In this document: piece by piece, positions 1-12,060 of the stretch
How the letters are laid out: each line of letters begins with the position of its first letter
Position numbering within the stretch: position 1 is the first letter of the stretch
Source: Marthasterias glacialis
Taxonomy: Eukaryota; Echinodermata; Asteroidea; Forcipulatida; Asteriidae
Direction of reading: 5' to 3'
DNA length: 64,000 bases
Assembly: GCA_911728455.2 (NCBI GenBank)
Contig: OU452225.1
Span: forward strand, 27,810,495-27,874,494
The notes under the pieces: model-generated
The model's database searches: none
What the model saw: the letters and a program-made list of their open reading frames with translations, nothing else
What the model was told of the DNA's origin: nothing
Program-made: the position numbers and the translations under genes

Positions 1-1180
1 CGGCTTGATAAATGGCTGTAGTTTGACAACACAACTGTAGTTTACTAGGGTTAGCAGATGAGATGTTACAGATGAGATGTTGGTGTAGAGTGTTGATCAG
101 CAGTAACCAAGCCTTGATAGATAGTTGTATTTTGACAACAAAATTGTAGTTTGATCTTACAGACGAGATGTTAGTGTAGAGTCTTGATCAGTAGTAACCA
201 AGCCTCGATAAATAGTTGTCGTTTGACAACAAAACTGTAGTTTGATCTTACAGATGAGATGTTAGTGTAGAGTCTTGATCAGCAGTAACCAATCGTCGAT
301 AAATAGTTGTAGTTTGACAACACAACTGTAGTTTACTAGGGTTAGTAGCCGATCTTACAGATGAGATGTTAGTGCAGAGTGTTGATCATCAGTAGTAACC
401 AAGCTTCAATAACTAGTTGTAGTTTGAAAACAAAACTGTAGTTTGATCTTACAGACGAGATGCAAGTGTAGAGTCTTGATCAGCAGTAAACAAGCCTCGA
501 TAAATAGTTGTAGTTTGACAACATAACTGTAGTTTGATCTTACAGACGAAATGTTAGTGTAGTGTCGATCAGCAGTAACCAAGCATTGATATTAGTTGTA
601 GTTTGACAACACAACTGTAGTTTGATCTTACAGAAGAGATGTTAGTGTAGAGTCTTGATCAGCAGTAACCAAGCCTCGATACAACTGTAGTTTGATCTTA
701 CAGATGAGATGTTAGTGTAGAGTCTTGATCAGCAGTAACCAAGCCTCGATAAATAGTTGTAGTTTGACAACATAACTGTAGTTTGATCTTACAGACGAGA
801 TGTTAATGTAGAGTAATAACTGAGCCTTGATAGACAATTGTAGTTTAACAACAAAACTGTAGTTTGATCTTACAGACGAGATGTTAGTGTAGTGTTGATC
901 AGCAGTAACCAAGCATTGATATTAGTTGTAGTTTGACAACACAACTGTAGTTTGATCTTACAGAAGAGATGTTAGTGTAAAGTCTTGATCAGCAGTAACC
1001 AAGCCTCGATACAACTGTAGTTTGATCTTACAGATGAGATGTTAGTGTAGAGTCTTGATCAGCAGTAACCAAGCCTCGATAAATAGTTGTAGTTAGACAA
1101 GAAAACTATAGTTTGATCTTACAGACAAAATGTTAGGTAGGAGACTTGATCAGTAGTAAACAAGCCTCAATAAATAGTTG
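1..1180. repeat. Tandem array of ~91-bp units
   Basis: About twelve head-to-tail copies of a roughly 91-bp unit run from the window edge, so the array probably continues to the left. Each unit carries the landmarks AGTTGTAGTTTGACAACA, CTGTAGTTTGATCTTACAGA, GAGATGTTAGTGTAGAGT and TTGATCAGCAGTAACCAAGC. The spacing measured between units starting near 203 and 294 is 91 bp. Some units are shortened, for example those starting near 680 and 1010. The short minus-strand open frame across it (712-912) simply reads the repeat. No coding role is supported. Confidence 0.93.
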
Positions 1181-2950
1181 TATAATTGTTGTGGTTAATT
1201 AAAAGTTGCAGTGCAATAAACATTAGTACTTGTAAATGTTCCATGTAGTTTAATCACCATGCCACAATTTTGTTATTTTTTTTTCATATTAAGGTGTAAT
1301 TATTGAACAAGCAGAATTAGCAAGCGCGGAGAACTGCATATAATTGGTTAATTAGAGCCTTTTCTGATGGTGGATTTGTAGTTTTAAATAGCGATAGTTG
1401 TTTGTGGCTGATAGCAGTTGAGGCTACACGGGAAATGTATTTTAACTTTAAGAATGAATAGTAATTATTTAGTGTATGTCACATTAAAGTCTTAATGAAT
1501 TTGAACGCTTTTTGTGCTTCAGTGGATTCACAAAGAACTGATGGTTTGTTTGACTTTGTTGATTAGACATTAAATGTTATTAATATTGATGAACAGAATT
1601 TAGGTAAGGTTAGTAGTTATAGACAAAAGCACAGCAGAGTAACCTAGGCTTGAGGATTTGTTGTAATTTACAGGAGTTAGTTGGTGAACTTGAGCTGGAG
1701 TAGAGTGGAGGGTAGCAGTGGAATAAACAAGTAGAACAGTTGTGTATGATTTGAACTTCATAGCAAGTAATATAAGAAAATAAAATTTTCATGCAATACT
1801 TTTTTGTGATATTCCATGATTATGAAATTCTAGTTTACGAGGGTTAGTAGTTCAATTTAAAGAGAAGATGTGTATACAGATTGTAAAGAAGGTTTGATAA
1901 CCGAAAAAAGTTATATTGTATAATTTGGTGTTAGCAGTAATCACTAATGTGTTTCAATTTCAGGGAATGTTGAGTATAGTGTCATCGTTTAAAGAGACAA
2001 GTGTTTGTTTGGTGAGTGTTTTTATTTTAAAGCAGAGTCACAAAGTAGTTTAATTGTTGGCAGTATGAAGCAAATCCAACTGAAGATGAATGTCTGTCTA
2101 TATTGTACTAGTTGTTGGTGATTGTAAATGGTATGTGAAATAATATAAGGAATTACAAATTGTAGATGTTGTACAAAATGACTGATGAAGAAGTGATATT
2201 GAAATGATGAAGTAAAAGTGAAATAACGAAAGATAAGTACTGATATAGTTGTGCTGTGTTGAATGTATATAAAAAGAAAGACGATTTTGGTGTAATTGCC
2301 ACGTGACTTGAAGGAATTGGAGTGCATAAAAGCAATTAAATGAAAAGAAAGATATTGAATGATTGTAATGTGTTTTTTTAATGATTTTAGTCTGGTAGGC
2401 CATGATTTAACGACATAGTTGGAAATTTTAAAAATGGTTGAAGTTGAGAGAACTATTCATCGCATCGCATGTGCAACAACATTAAGTATAATAGATTGTT
2501 GGAATTTAGTTATTTGATAGAAGATGTTTTTATGGAAAAAAAAAAAATGGTTAATGAAAATGCAGATTGTGAAGGTTGAAGATGTTAGTAATCTAGTAGT
2601 AGGTTGTTAAGATGTGTGTGTAATGAAAAGTACAAAATTTTAAATTCAGCAATATGTGTATGTTTTTTATGTAAGATTGTAAAGTGAAATTGTTTAAGAT
2701 TGTAATGTTAAAGTTTGTAGATAATAGAAATAATTTGGAATGTTATGTGTTTGTATAGAAAGTGGAGAATAAAATAAATAAAAGAATATGATATGGAAAT
2801 AAATAAAGTGTGATGATTACGTTTCTTGAAGATGAAGTGTAGGCTACATAATGAAATGTGGTTAATAGTAAATTGTATATGAGAATGGAAAATTGTGTTT
2901 AAATGTGGGGAAAAATAATTGGTAAAATTAGTATTGGAAGTTGTAGCAAA
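1181..2950. other. C-poor, AT-rich stretch without recognised gene
   Basis: This 1.8-kb stretch has very few C residues on the plus strand and is rich in A, T and G. The open frames over it (for example minus 2022-2327) are low-complexity frames of an AT-rich strand, with no recognisable domain. No promoter, splice pattern or mobile-element end was identified. It lies between two tandem arrays that share the same skew. Confidence 0.6.
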
Positions 2951-2954
2951 ATGT

Positions 2955-3480
2955 GAGAAATAGTAAATGCTATCATGAGCATTGGAAGCTGTGTAAAAAT
3001 AAGGCGAACAGTAACTGCTATCATGAGGATAGGACGCTGTCTAAATATAAGGCGAACAGTAACTGCTATCATGGGGATAGGAAGCTGTCTAAATATAAGG
3101 TGAACAGTAACTGCTATCATGAGGATAGGAAGCTGTCTAAAAATAATGTGAACAGTAACCGCTATCATAAGGATAGGAAGCTGTGTAAATATAAGGTGAA
3201 CAGTAACCGATATCATGAGGATAGGAAGCTGTGTAAAAATAAGGTGAGCAGTAACCGCTATCATGAGGATAGGAAGCTGTCTAAAAATAAGGTGAGCAGT
3301 AACTGCTATCATGAGGATAGGAAGCTGTCTGAAAATAATGTGAACAGTAACTGCTATCATGAGGATAGGAAGCTGTCTAAAAATAATGTGAGCAGTAACT
3401 GCTGTCATGAGGATAGGAAGCTGTCTAAAAATAAGGTGAGCAGTAACTGCTATCATGGTTATGGGAAACAGTATAAAAAA
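2955..3480. repeat. 48-bp minisatellite, open in frame on both strands
   Basis: About eleven copies of a 48-bp unit with the core AACTGCTATCATGAGGATAG followed by GAAGCTGTCTAAAAATAAGG. Because 48 is a multiple of three, the plus strand stays open from 2953 to 3483 as a 16-residue repeat (CYHEDRKLSKNKVNSN). The minus strand is also open, from 3456 to 2899 (IIFRQLPILMIAVTVH). Openness on both strands is expected for such a unit and is not evidence of translation. No start context, signal peptide or known domain was seen. Confidence 0.9.
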
Positions 3481-3535
3481 TAAGGTAAATTTTTTTTAGT
3501 TATAATGAGGTTTAATTAAAAGATACTGTTGTGGA

Positions 3536-3800
3536 CTGAGGGGGCGTAGCCCCTGCTAGTTTGTAGGGGTGGGAATGTTATATACTGACACGTTTACGAC
3601 AGGAGTGTTGGTTGTGGTACTTGGCAAGTATGGTGGAGATGGTAATAGGTAGTGACTAAGGGGGCGTAGCCCCCGCTTGATATATGTGGGGGAGTAAAGA
3701 AAGGGGAGGAGAGAATAGGAAGGGGGGATAGGGGGGCGAAGCCCCCCTGGGGTGGCGGGGCGAAGCCACGCAGGACCCGGCGTAAGCCGGGAAAAATTTT
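3536..3800. repeat. Cluster of GC-rich short palindromes
   Basis: At least five short hairpin-forming palindromes lie within 260 bp. They are GGGGGCGTAGCCCC near 3540, GGGGGCGTAGCCCCC near 3660, GGGGGGCGAAGCCCCCC near 3731, a GGCGGGGCGAAGCCACGC variant near 3755, and CCCGGCGTAAGCCGGG near 3777. Each is a GC stem around a GYRWA-type loop. They contrast sharply with the AT-rich flanks. Their function is unknown; they could be dispersed hairpin repeats or the trace of an inserted foreign molecule. Confidence 0.8.
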
Positions 3801-3905
3801 AGAGGTTCCCCTTGGCAGTATCGTTATGGTTTTTATTTTTCTTTAATTTTAATTTTTATTTTATTTTATTTTATTTTATTTTATGTATGTATATATATAT
3901 ATAAT

Positions 3906-4024
3906 ATATTATTAAAATATTTAATTATCTGAAGAAGTCCCACCACATTGGTAAGTAACTTGTTCAACAAGTTACTTACCAATGTGGTGGGACTTCTTCA
4001 GATAATTAAATATTTTAATAATAT
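3906..4024. repeat. Near-perfect 119-bp palindrome
   Basis: Two 59-bp arms, at 3906-3964 and 3966-4024, are exact reverse complements around a single central C at 3965. The arms include AAGAAGTCCCACCACATTGG and its complement. AT-rich runs flank the arms, and a partial third copy of the outer sequence (TTATATTATTAAAAT) follows at about 4034. Such a structure would extrude as a cruciform or hairpin. It could be a foldback element end or an assembly fold-back artefact. Confidence 0.9.
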
Positions 4025-4159
4025 AATAGATTGTATTATATTATTAAAATAATTTAATAATCTGAGTCCAATAAAAGAAGCGGTGAAGAAACAATAAGGA
4101 ACAAGTTTTATTGAACAATGGAGAAATGTGGCATAAAATCAAAATACAATTTTTAGAAA

Positions 4160-5500
4160 AGTTTTAACGCAGATAAATTAAACTAAATTTAAACTAAATG
4201 TCTAGGATTGCACATAAATTATGGAAAATTTGGGCAAAGTTTTAAAAATAAAATGTCAAACAAATTCAAATAAATTTCAAGCAAATTTTTGGTAAAGTTT
4301 GGCAAACAAAATGTTTAAATGTCTAGGATTGAACATAAATTATGCAAAATTTTGGGTAAAGTTAAAAAAAAAAAAAATGTCAAGCAAGTGCAGATAAATT
4401 TCAAGCAAATTTTGTTGGTGACGTTTCGCAAGCTAAACCTCTAGCAAATTCAAATAAATTTCAAGCAAATTTTGGGTAAATACTACAAAAACTAAGTGCC
4501 GAGCAACGGCAGATAAATTTCATGCAAGTTATTGTGTGAAGTTTTCAAAATTTAATGTCAGGAAAACGCAGGTAAATTTCAAGCAAATTGTTTTGGTAAA
4601 GTTTGGCAAACAAAATGTCTAGGATTGAACATAAATTATGCAAAATTTTGGGTAAAGTTTTAAAAATAAAATGTCAAGCAAATGCAGATAAATTTCAAGC
4701 AAATTTTGTTGGTGACGTTTTGCAAGCTAAACCTCTAGCAAATTCAAATAAATTTCAAGCAAATTTTTGGTAAATACTACAAAAACTAAATGCCGAGCAA
4801 CGGCAGTTAAATTTCAAGCAAGTTTTTGTGTGAAGTTTTCAAAATTTAATGTCAGGAAAACGCAGGTAAATTTCAAGCAAATTGTTTTGGTAAAGTTTGG
4901 CAAACAAAACGTCAAATGTCTAGGATCGAACATAAATTATGCAAAATTTTGGGCAAAGTTTTAAAAATAAAATGTCAAGCAAGTGCAGATAAATTTCAAG
5001 CAAATTTTGTTGGTGACGTTTTGCAAGCTAAACCTCTAGCAAATTCAAATAAATTTCAAGCAAATTTTTGGTAAATACTACAAAAACTAAATGTCGAGCA
5101 ACGGCAGATAAATTTCAAGCAAGTTTTTGTGTGAAGTTTTCAACATTTAATGTCAGGAAAACGCAGGTAAATTTCAAGCAAATTGTTTTGGTAAAGTTTG
5201 GCAAACAAAATGTCTAAATGTCTAGGATTGAACATAAATTATGCAAAATTTTGGGCAAAGTTTTAAAAATAAAGTGTCAAGCAAATGCAGATAAATTTCA
5301 AGCAAATTTATGGTAAATACTACAAAAACTAAATGCTGAGCAACGGCAGATAAATTTCAAGCAAGTTTTTGTGTGAAGTTTTCAAAATTTAATGTCAGGA
5401 AAACGCAGGTAAATTTCAAGCAAATTGTTTTGGTAAAGTTTGGCAAACAAAACGTCTAGCAAATGCAAATACATTTCAAGCAAATTTTGGGTAAATATTA
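4160..5500. repeat. Higher-order tandem repeat, ~300-bp period of ~60-bp subunits
   Basis: Related ~60-bp subunits containing GATAAATTTCAAGCAAATTTT followed by GGTAAAGT or GGTAAATACT are arranged in a higher-order unit. The phrase ACCTCTAGCAAATTCAAATA recurs at 4437, 4731 and 5032, giving periods of 294 and 301 bp. The last unit, near 5280-5340, lacks one subunit. The 65-residue plus-strand frame at 4767-4964 reads the repeat and is not considered a gene. Confidence 0.88.
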
Positions 5501-5829
5501 AGTAAATGTTGAGCAATCAGTGAAGCGGACATCTCTTCCTGGTACTTGGATGACTTCATTTCTTGCGTTAAGCTCACAGACGACTTGGTCAATGGTGTTG
5601 ATGAAATGGAGTAACTGAAAAAAGGGGAAAATTGAGCATAAGTATAAAATTTTAGGTGAACAAAAGTATTCAAGACTTTACAAAAGTATTGAAGGTGTGG
5701 ATATAAAATGACAAGGCTAAATAATAAACAAGTTTTGTCACAAAGATGTTTAAAGCATTTCATTAAAAACAATCCAAATGAAAATAAACAGTCTATAAAT
5801 GAATTGCTGAATGCCACATTAAAAAAGGG

Positions 5830-8800
5830 GGAAAAAACTTACTATGCTTTGTAATGAAACATAATTAGAATTAAAATGTTACGATAGATTGGCAAGTAGT
5901 CAAGTAGCAACAGACCAATTGCAATCCAATTAAATAACAAAAAAAGCTTGCAAGAATTTACCATGCTTTGTAATGAAACACAATAAGAATGGAAATGTTG
6001 CGAGGGAATGGCAAATACATGTAGTCAAGTAGCAACAGACTAATTGCAATCCAATAAAAAAAAAAAAAAAAGCTTGCAAGAATTTACCATGTTTTGTAAT
6101 GAAACACAATTAGAATGGAAATGTTGCGAGGGAATGGCAAGTACATGTAGTCAAGTAGCAACAGGCTAATTGCAATCCAAAAAAATAAAAAAAGCTTGCA
6201 AGAATTTACAATGTTTTGTAATGAAACACAATTAGAATGGAAATGTTGCGAGGGAATGGCAAGTACATGTAGTCAAGTAGCAACAGACCAAATGCAATCC
6301 AATTAAATAAAAAAAAAGCTTGCAAGAATTTACCATGTTTTGTAATGGAACACAATTAGAATGGAAATGTTGCGAGGGAATGGCAAGTACATGTAGTCAA
6401 GTAGCAACAGACTAATTGCAATCCAATTAAATAAAAAAAAGGCTAGCGAGAATTTACCATGTTTTGTAATGAAACACAATTAGAATGGAAATGTTGCGAG
6501 AGAATGGCAAGTACGTGTAGTCAAGTAGCAACAGGCTAATTGCAATCCAAAAAAAAAAAAAAAAAAAAAAAAAGCTTGCAAGAATTTACCATTCTTTGTA
6601 ATGAAACACAAATAGAATGGAAATGTTGTGAGGGAATGGCAAGTACATGTAGTCAAGTAGCAACAGACTAATTGCAATCCATTTAAATCAATTAAATAAA
6701 AAAAAAGCTTGCAAGAATTTACCATGTTTTGTAATGAAACACAATTGGAATAGAAATGTTGCGAGGGAATGGCAAGTACATGTAGTCAAGTAGCAACAGG
6801 CTAATTGCAATCCAATTAAATAAAAAAAAAGCTTGCAAGAATTTACCATGCTTGTAATGGAACACAATTAGAATGGAAATGTTGCGAGGGAATGGCAAGT
6901 ACATGTAGTCAAGTAGCAACAGGCTAATTGCAATCCAATTAAATAAAAAAAAGCTTGCAAGAATTTACCATGCTTGTAATGGAACACAATTAGAATGGAA
7001 ATGTTGCGAGGGAATGGCAAGTACATGTAGTCAAGTAGCAACAGGCTAATTGCAATTCAGTAAAAAAAAGAAAAACTTGCAAGAATTTACCATGCTTTGT
7101 AATGAAACACAATTAGAATGGAAATTTTGCGAAGGAATGGCAAGTACATGTAGTCAAGTAGCAACAGGCTAATTGCAATCCAAAAAAAAAAAAAGCTTGC
7201 AAGAATTTACCATGCTTGTAATGGAACACAACTAGAATGGAAATGTTGCGAGGGAATGGCAAGTACATTTAGTCAAGTAGCAACAGACCAAATGCAATCC
7301 AATTAAATAAAAAAAAAACTTGCAAGAATTTACCATGTTTTGTAATGGAACACAATTAGAATGGAAATGATGCGAGGGAATGGCAAGTACATGTAGTCAA
7401 GTAGCAACAGACTAATTGCAATCCAATTAAATAAAAAAAAAGCTTGCAAGAATTTACCATGCTTGTAAAGGAACACAATTAGAATGGAAATGTTGCGAGA
7501 AAATGGCAAGTACATGTAGTCAAGTAGCAACAGGCTAATTGCAATCCAATTAAATAAGAAAAAAGCTTGCAAGAATTTACCATGCTTGTAATGGAACACA
7601 ATTAGAATGGAAATGTTGCGAGGGAATGGCAAGTACATGTAGTCAAGTAGCAACAGACTAATTGCAATCCAATTAAATAAAAAAAAAACTTGCAAGAATT
7701 TACCATGCTTGTAATGGAACACAATTAGAATGGAAATGTTGCGAGAGAATGGCAAGTACATGTAGTCAAGTAGCAACAGGCTAATTGCAATCCAAAAAAA
7801 AAAAAAAAAAAAAGCTTGCAAGAATTTACCATGTTTTGTAATGAAACACAATTAGAATGGAAATGTTGCGAGGGAATGGCAAGTACATGTAGTCAAGTAG
7901 CAACAGGCTAATTGCAATCCAATAAAAAAAAAAGAAGCTTGCAGGAATTTACCATGCTTGTAATGGAACACAATTAGAATGGAAATGTTGCGAGGGAATG
8001 GCAAGTACATGTAGTCAAGTAGCAACAGGCTAATTGCAATCCAAAAAAAAAAAAAAAAAAAAAGCTTGCAAGAATTTACCATGCTTGTAATGGAACACAA
8101 TTAGAATGGAAATGTTGCGAGGGAATGGCAAGTACATGTAGTCAAGTAGCAACAGACTTATTGCAATCCAATAAAAAAAAAAGAAGCTTGCAGGAATCTA
8201 CCATGCTTGTAATGGAACACAATTAGAATGGAAATGTTGCGAGGGAATGGCAAGTACATGTAGTCAAGTAGCAACAGGCTAATTGCAATCCAATAAAAAA
8301 AAAAGAAGCTTGCAGGAATTTACCATGCTTGTAATGGAACACAATTAGAATGGAAATGTTGCGAGGGAATGGCAAGTACATGTAGTCAAGTAGCAACAGG
8401 CTAATTGCAATCAAAAAAAAAAAAAAAAAAAAGCTTGCAAGAATTTACCATGCTTGTAATGGAACACAATTAGAATGGAAATGTTGCGAGGGAATGGCAA
8501 GTACATGTAGTCACGTAGCAACAGACTAATTGCAATCCAATAAAAAAAAAAGAAGCTTGCAGGAATCTACCATGCTTGTAATGGAACACAATTAGAATGG
8601 AAATGTTGCGAGGGAATGGCAAGTACATGTAGTCAAGTAGCAACAGGCTAATTGCAATCCAATAAAAAAAAAAGAAGTTTGCAGGAATTTACCATGCTTG
8701 TAATGGAACACAATTAGAATGGAAATGTTGCGAGGGAATGGCAAGTACATGTAGTCAAGTAGCAACAGGCTAATTGCAATCCAAAAAAAAAAAAAAAAAA

Positions 8801-10290
8801 AGCTTGCAAGAATTTACCATGCTTGGTAATGAAACACAATTAGAATGGAAATGTTGCGAGGGAATGGCAAGTACATGTAGTCAAGTAGCAACAGACTAAT
8901 TGCAATCCAATTAAATCAATTAAATAAAAAAAAAGCTTGCAAGAATTTACCATGTTTTGTAATGAAACATAATTAGAATGGAAATGTTGCGAGGGAATGG
9001 CAAGTACATGTAGTCAAGTAGCAACAGACTAATTGCAATCCAATTAAATAAAAAAAAGCTTGCAAGAATTTACCATGTTTTGTAATGAAACACAATTAGA
9101 ATGGAAATGTTGCGAGGGAATGGCAAGTACATGTAGTCAAGTAGCAACAGGCTAATTGCAATCCAATTAAATAAAAAAAAGCTTGCAAGAATTTACCATG
9201 CTTGTAATGAAAAAATGAGAATGGAAATGTTGCGAGGGAATGGCAAGTACATGTAGTCAAGTAGCAACAGACTAATTGCAATCCAATAAAAAAAAAAGAA
9301 GCTTGCAGGAATCTACCATGCTTGTAATGGAACACAATTAGAATGGAAATGTTGCGAGGGAATGGCAAGTACATGTAGTCAAGTAGCAACAGGCTAATTG
9401 CAATCCAATAAAAAAAAAAGAAGCTTGCAGGAATTTACCATGCTTGTAATGGAACACAATTAGAATGGAAATGTTGCGAGGGAATGGCAAGTACATGTAG
9501 TCAAGTAGCAACAGGCTAATTGCAATCCAAAAAAAAAAAAGAAGCTTGCAGGAATCTACCATGCTTGTAATGGAACACAATTAGAATGGAAATGTTGCGA
9601 GGGAATGGCAAGTACATGTAGTCAAGTAGCAACAGGCTAATTGCAATCCAATAAAAAAAGAAGAAGCTTGCAGGAATTTACCATGCTTGTAATGGAACAC
9701 AATTAGAATGGAAATGTTGCGAGGGAATGGCAAGTACATGTAGTCAAGTAGCAACAGGCTAATTGCAATCCAAAAAAAAAAAAACAAAAAAGCTTGCAAG
9801 AATTTACCATGCTTGGTAATGAAACACAATTAGAATGGAAATGTTGCGAGGGAATGGCAAGTACATGTAGTCAAGTAGCAACAGACTAATTGCAATCCAA
9901 TTAAATCAATTAAATAAAAAAAAAGCTTGCAAGAATTTACCATGTTTTGTAATGAAACATAATTAGAATGGAAATGTTGCGAGGGAATGGCAAGTACATG
10001 TAGTCAAGTAGCAACAGACTAATTGCAATCCAATTAAATAAAAAAAAGCTTGCAAGAATTTACCATGCTTGTAATGAAAAAATGAGAATGGAAATGTTGC
10101 GAGGGAATGGCAAGTAGTCAAGTAGCAACAGACCACTTGCAATCCAATTAAATAAAAAAGTTGCTTGCAAGAATTTAATATGCTTTTTTATGAAACCAAT
10201 TAGAATGGAAATGTTACGAGGGAATGGCAAGTAGTCAAGTAGAAACATACCACTTGCAATCCAATTAAATTTAAAAAATGCTCGCAAGGA
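5830..10290. repeat. ~120-bp satellite array with AAGCTT in most units (block 1)
   Basis: Some thirty-five copies of a ~120-bp unit. Landmarks are AAGCTTGCAAGAATTTACCA, TGTAATGAAACACAATTAGA, ATGGAAATGTTGCGAGGGAA, TGGCAAGTACATGTAGTCAA and GTAGCAACAGACTAATTGCA, followed by an A-run of about 7 to 24 bases. AAGCTT occurs once in most units, which would give a HindIII ladder. The A-run is the main source of length variation. Many minus-strand open frames (LLLDYMYLPFPRNISILIVF repeated) are frames of this satellite. The last units (about 10080-10290) are diverged. Confidence 0.95.
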
Positions 10291-10808
10291 TTAATACAAA
10301 AGTATTGAAATTTTGTGAAGGAATGACAAGTAGTCAAGTTGCAAACAGACCAATTACAATTCAATTAAAATAAAACCAATTTGAAAATTCACTGTTCTAT
10401 GTAAAAAAAAAAAAAAAGGAACTTACATGTTCTTGTTTGTTTGGATGAGGTAGGCCGACTTGGGTCGACATCGCCAGGGTTCCAGAAACATCAACGCCGC
10501 CTTCCAGTAGCTTTTTGAGGCAGGAATAAAAAAACCAAAAAATATTAAGTATCAATGCAAATACAGAAAAACTATAACTGAATTCACGAAAGTATGACAA
10601 TGTTGCAAGCTACTAACGGCAAGAAGGCCCAACAGTCTTTGCTGAAAACGGATGCTTTTAGCTCGAATATTACACAGCAGTAGGTACAATTACACGTTTG
10701 AACAATGTCATTCAAGGTTGGCTATCAGGATAAATAAACTGAATATGTGAGAAATTGCCAGCAAGCGCGAATAAATAGTGAACAGTCGAAGAATGCACAC
10801 AGTACAAC
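10080..10808. repeat. Segmental duplication, copy 1 (~730 bp)
   Basis: This segment recurs at about 11730-12464 at an offset of about 1.65 kb. It covers the diverged satellite end units, a candidate 84-bp exon, and unique sequence ending in AATGCACACAGTACAAC. Matching anchors are TTGCTTGCAAG at 10161 and 11812, TTCTTGTTTGTT near 10430 and 12080, and AGTACAAC at 10801 and 12457. The two copies differ by scattered substitutions and small indels. Confidence 0.85.
10427..10510 (-). other. Candidate 84-bp exon, copy 1
   Basis: On the minus strand a pyrimidine-rich tract ending in AAAAAG precedes an 84-bp segment that is open for 28 codons in phase 0. It encodes LLEGGVDVSGTLAMSTQVGL and then PHPNKQEH, and is followed directly by a GTAAGT donor at 10421-10426. 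The second copy at 12077-12160 has the same structure. Only two differences were seen inside the 84 bp, one in a Ser codon (TCG/TCA) and one in a Pro codon (CCA/CCC), both silent. No protein family was recognised. It could be a real exon or a chance frame. Confidence 0.3.
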
Positions 10809-11160
10809 GCGGCCCTGTTTTGGCAAAAGGGTGTATCTATAAAAAGTGCAAGTTGACAAAACTGATTCTAAACTTTTAAACTCTCGTAACTTTCCTCATC
10901 AATGTTCAAATAGTGCCAAATTTTAGAGCAAAGACACATGATAAATCCCTTGTTACATGTTGTTAATCTTGAGATTTGATGTATTTTATTTTTTCAGTAA
11001 TTATCATTTAAAAAAGTTACGTCTTTCTGCCAAATTAATTCTTCTGATGTTTTTGCTTGGTAAAATGGCTTAAGTTGAGTTAGTGTACAGCCTTCAACAT
11101 TTTTTTCTTTGGCAGAATGCTGTATCTTAAGTTACAGTCTGCTGGGTTTTTCAGCAAAAG
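10809..11160. other. Unique AT-rich spacer flanked by GCAAAAGGGTGTATC
   Basis: This is single-copy-looking sequence between the duplicated segment and the second satellite block. The phrase GCAAAAGGGTGTATC occurs at both edges, near 10823 and 11154, and a looser version (GGCAGAATGCTGTATC) lies near 11113. No gene was seen. The direct repeats may mark insertion or excision endpoints, but this is only suggestive. Confidence 0.45.
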
Positions 11161-11164
11161 GGTG

Positions 11165-12060
11165 TATCATTATGTCAAGTAGCAACAGGCTAATTGCAAT
11201 CCAGTAAAAAAAAAAAAGCTTGTAAGAATTTACCATGCTTGTAATGAAACACAATTAGAATGGAAATGTTGCAAGGGAATGGCAAGTACATTTAGTCACG
11301 TAGCAACAGACTAATTGCAATCCAATCAAATAACAAAAAGCTTGCAAGAATTTACCATGCTTGTAATGAAACACAATTAGAATGGAAATGTTGCGAGGGA
11401 ATGGCAAGTACATGTAGTCAAGTAGCAACAGGCCAATTGCAATCCAATAAAAGAAAAGCTTGCAAGAATTTACCATGCTTGTAATGAAACACAATTAGAA
11501 TGGAAATGTTGCGAGGGAATGGCAAGTACATGTAGTCAAGTAGCAACAGGCTAATTGCAATCCAATTAAATAAAAGCTTGCAAGAATTTACCATGCTTTG
11601 TAATGAAACACAATTAGAATGGAAATGTTGCGAGGGAATGGCAAGTACATGTAGTCAAGTAGCAACAGACCAATTGCAATCCAATTAAATAACAAAAAGC
11701 TTGCAAGAATTTACCATGCTTGTAATGAAACAATTAGAATGGAAATGTTGCGAGGGAATGGCAAGTAGTCAAGTAGCAACAGACCACTTGCAATTCAATT
11801 AAATAAAAAAGTTGCTTGCAAGTATTTAATATGCTTTTTTATGAAACCAATTAGAATGGAAATGTTACGAGGGAATGGCAAGTAGTCAAGTAGCAACATA
11901 CCACTACCACTTGCAATCCAATTAAATTAAAAAAATGCTCGCAAGGATTAATACAAAAGTATTGAAATTTTGTGAAGAAATGACAAGTAGTCAAGTAGCA
12001 AACAGACCAATTACAATCCAATTAAAATAAAACCAATTTGAAATTTCACCGTTCTGTGAA
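11165..12060. repeat. ~120-bp satellite array (block 2)
   Basis: About seven further copies of the satellite found at 5.8-10.3 kb, beginning abruptly inside a unit at ATGTCAAGTAGCAACAGGC. The last two units (about 11730-12050) match the diverged end units of block 1. The block boundary therefore belongs to the segmental duplication rather than to an independent array. Confidence 0.92.

Noticed and set aside
1..1180. CRISPR-like array
   Set aside because: The whole unit repeats, with no constant-length unique spacers. This is animal satellite DNA.
3536..3800. Intrinsic transcription terminators of a bacterial insert
   Set aside because: The hairpins lack a following T-run in the right place, and no bacterial-type gene lies nearby.
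5830..10290. Repeat-containing membrane protein suggested by many similar hydrophobic minus frames
   Set aside because: The frames are short, overlap unit boundaries and are broken by the variable A-runs. They are by-products of the 120-bp satellite.
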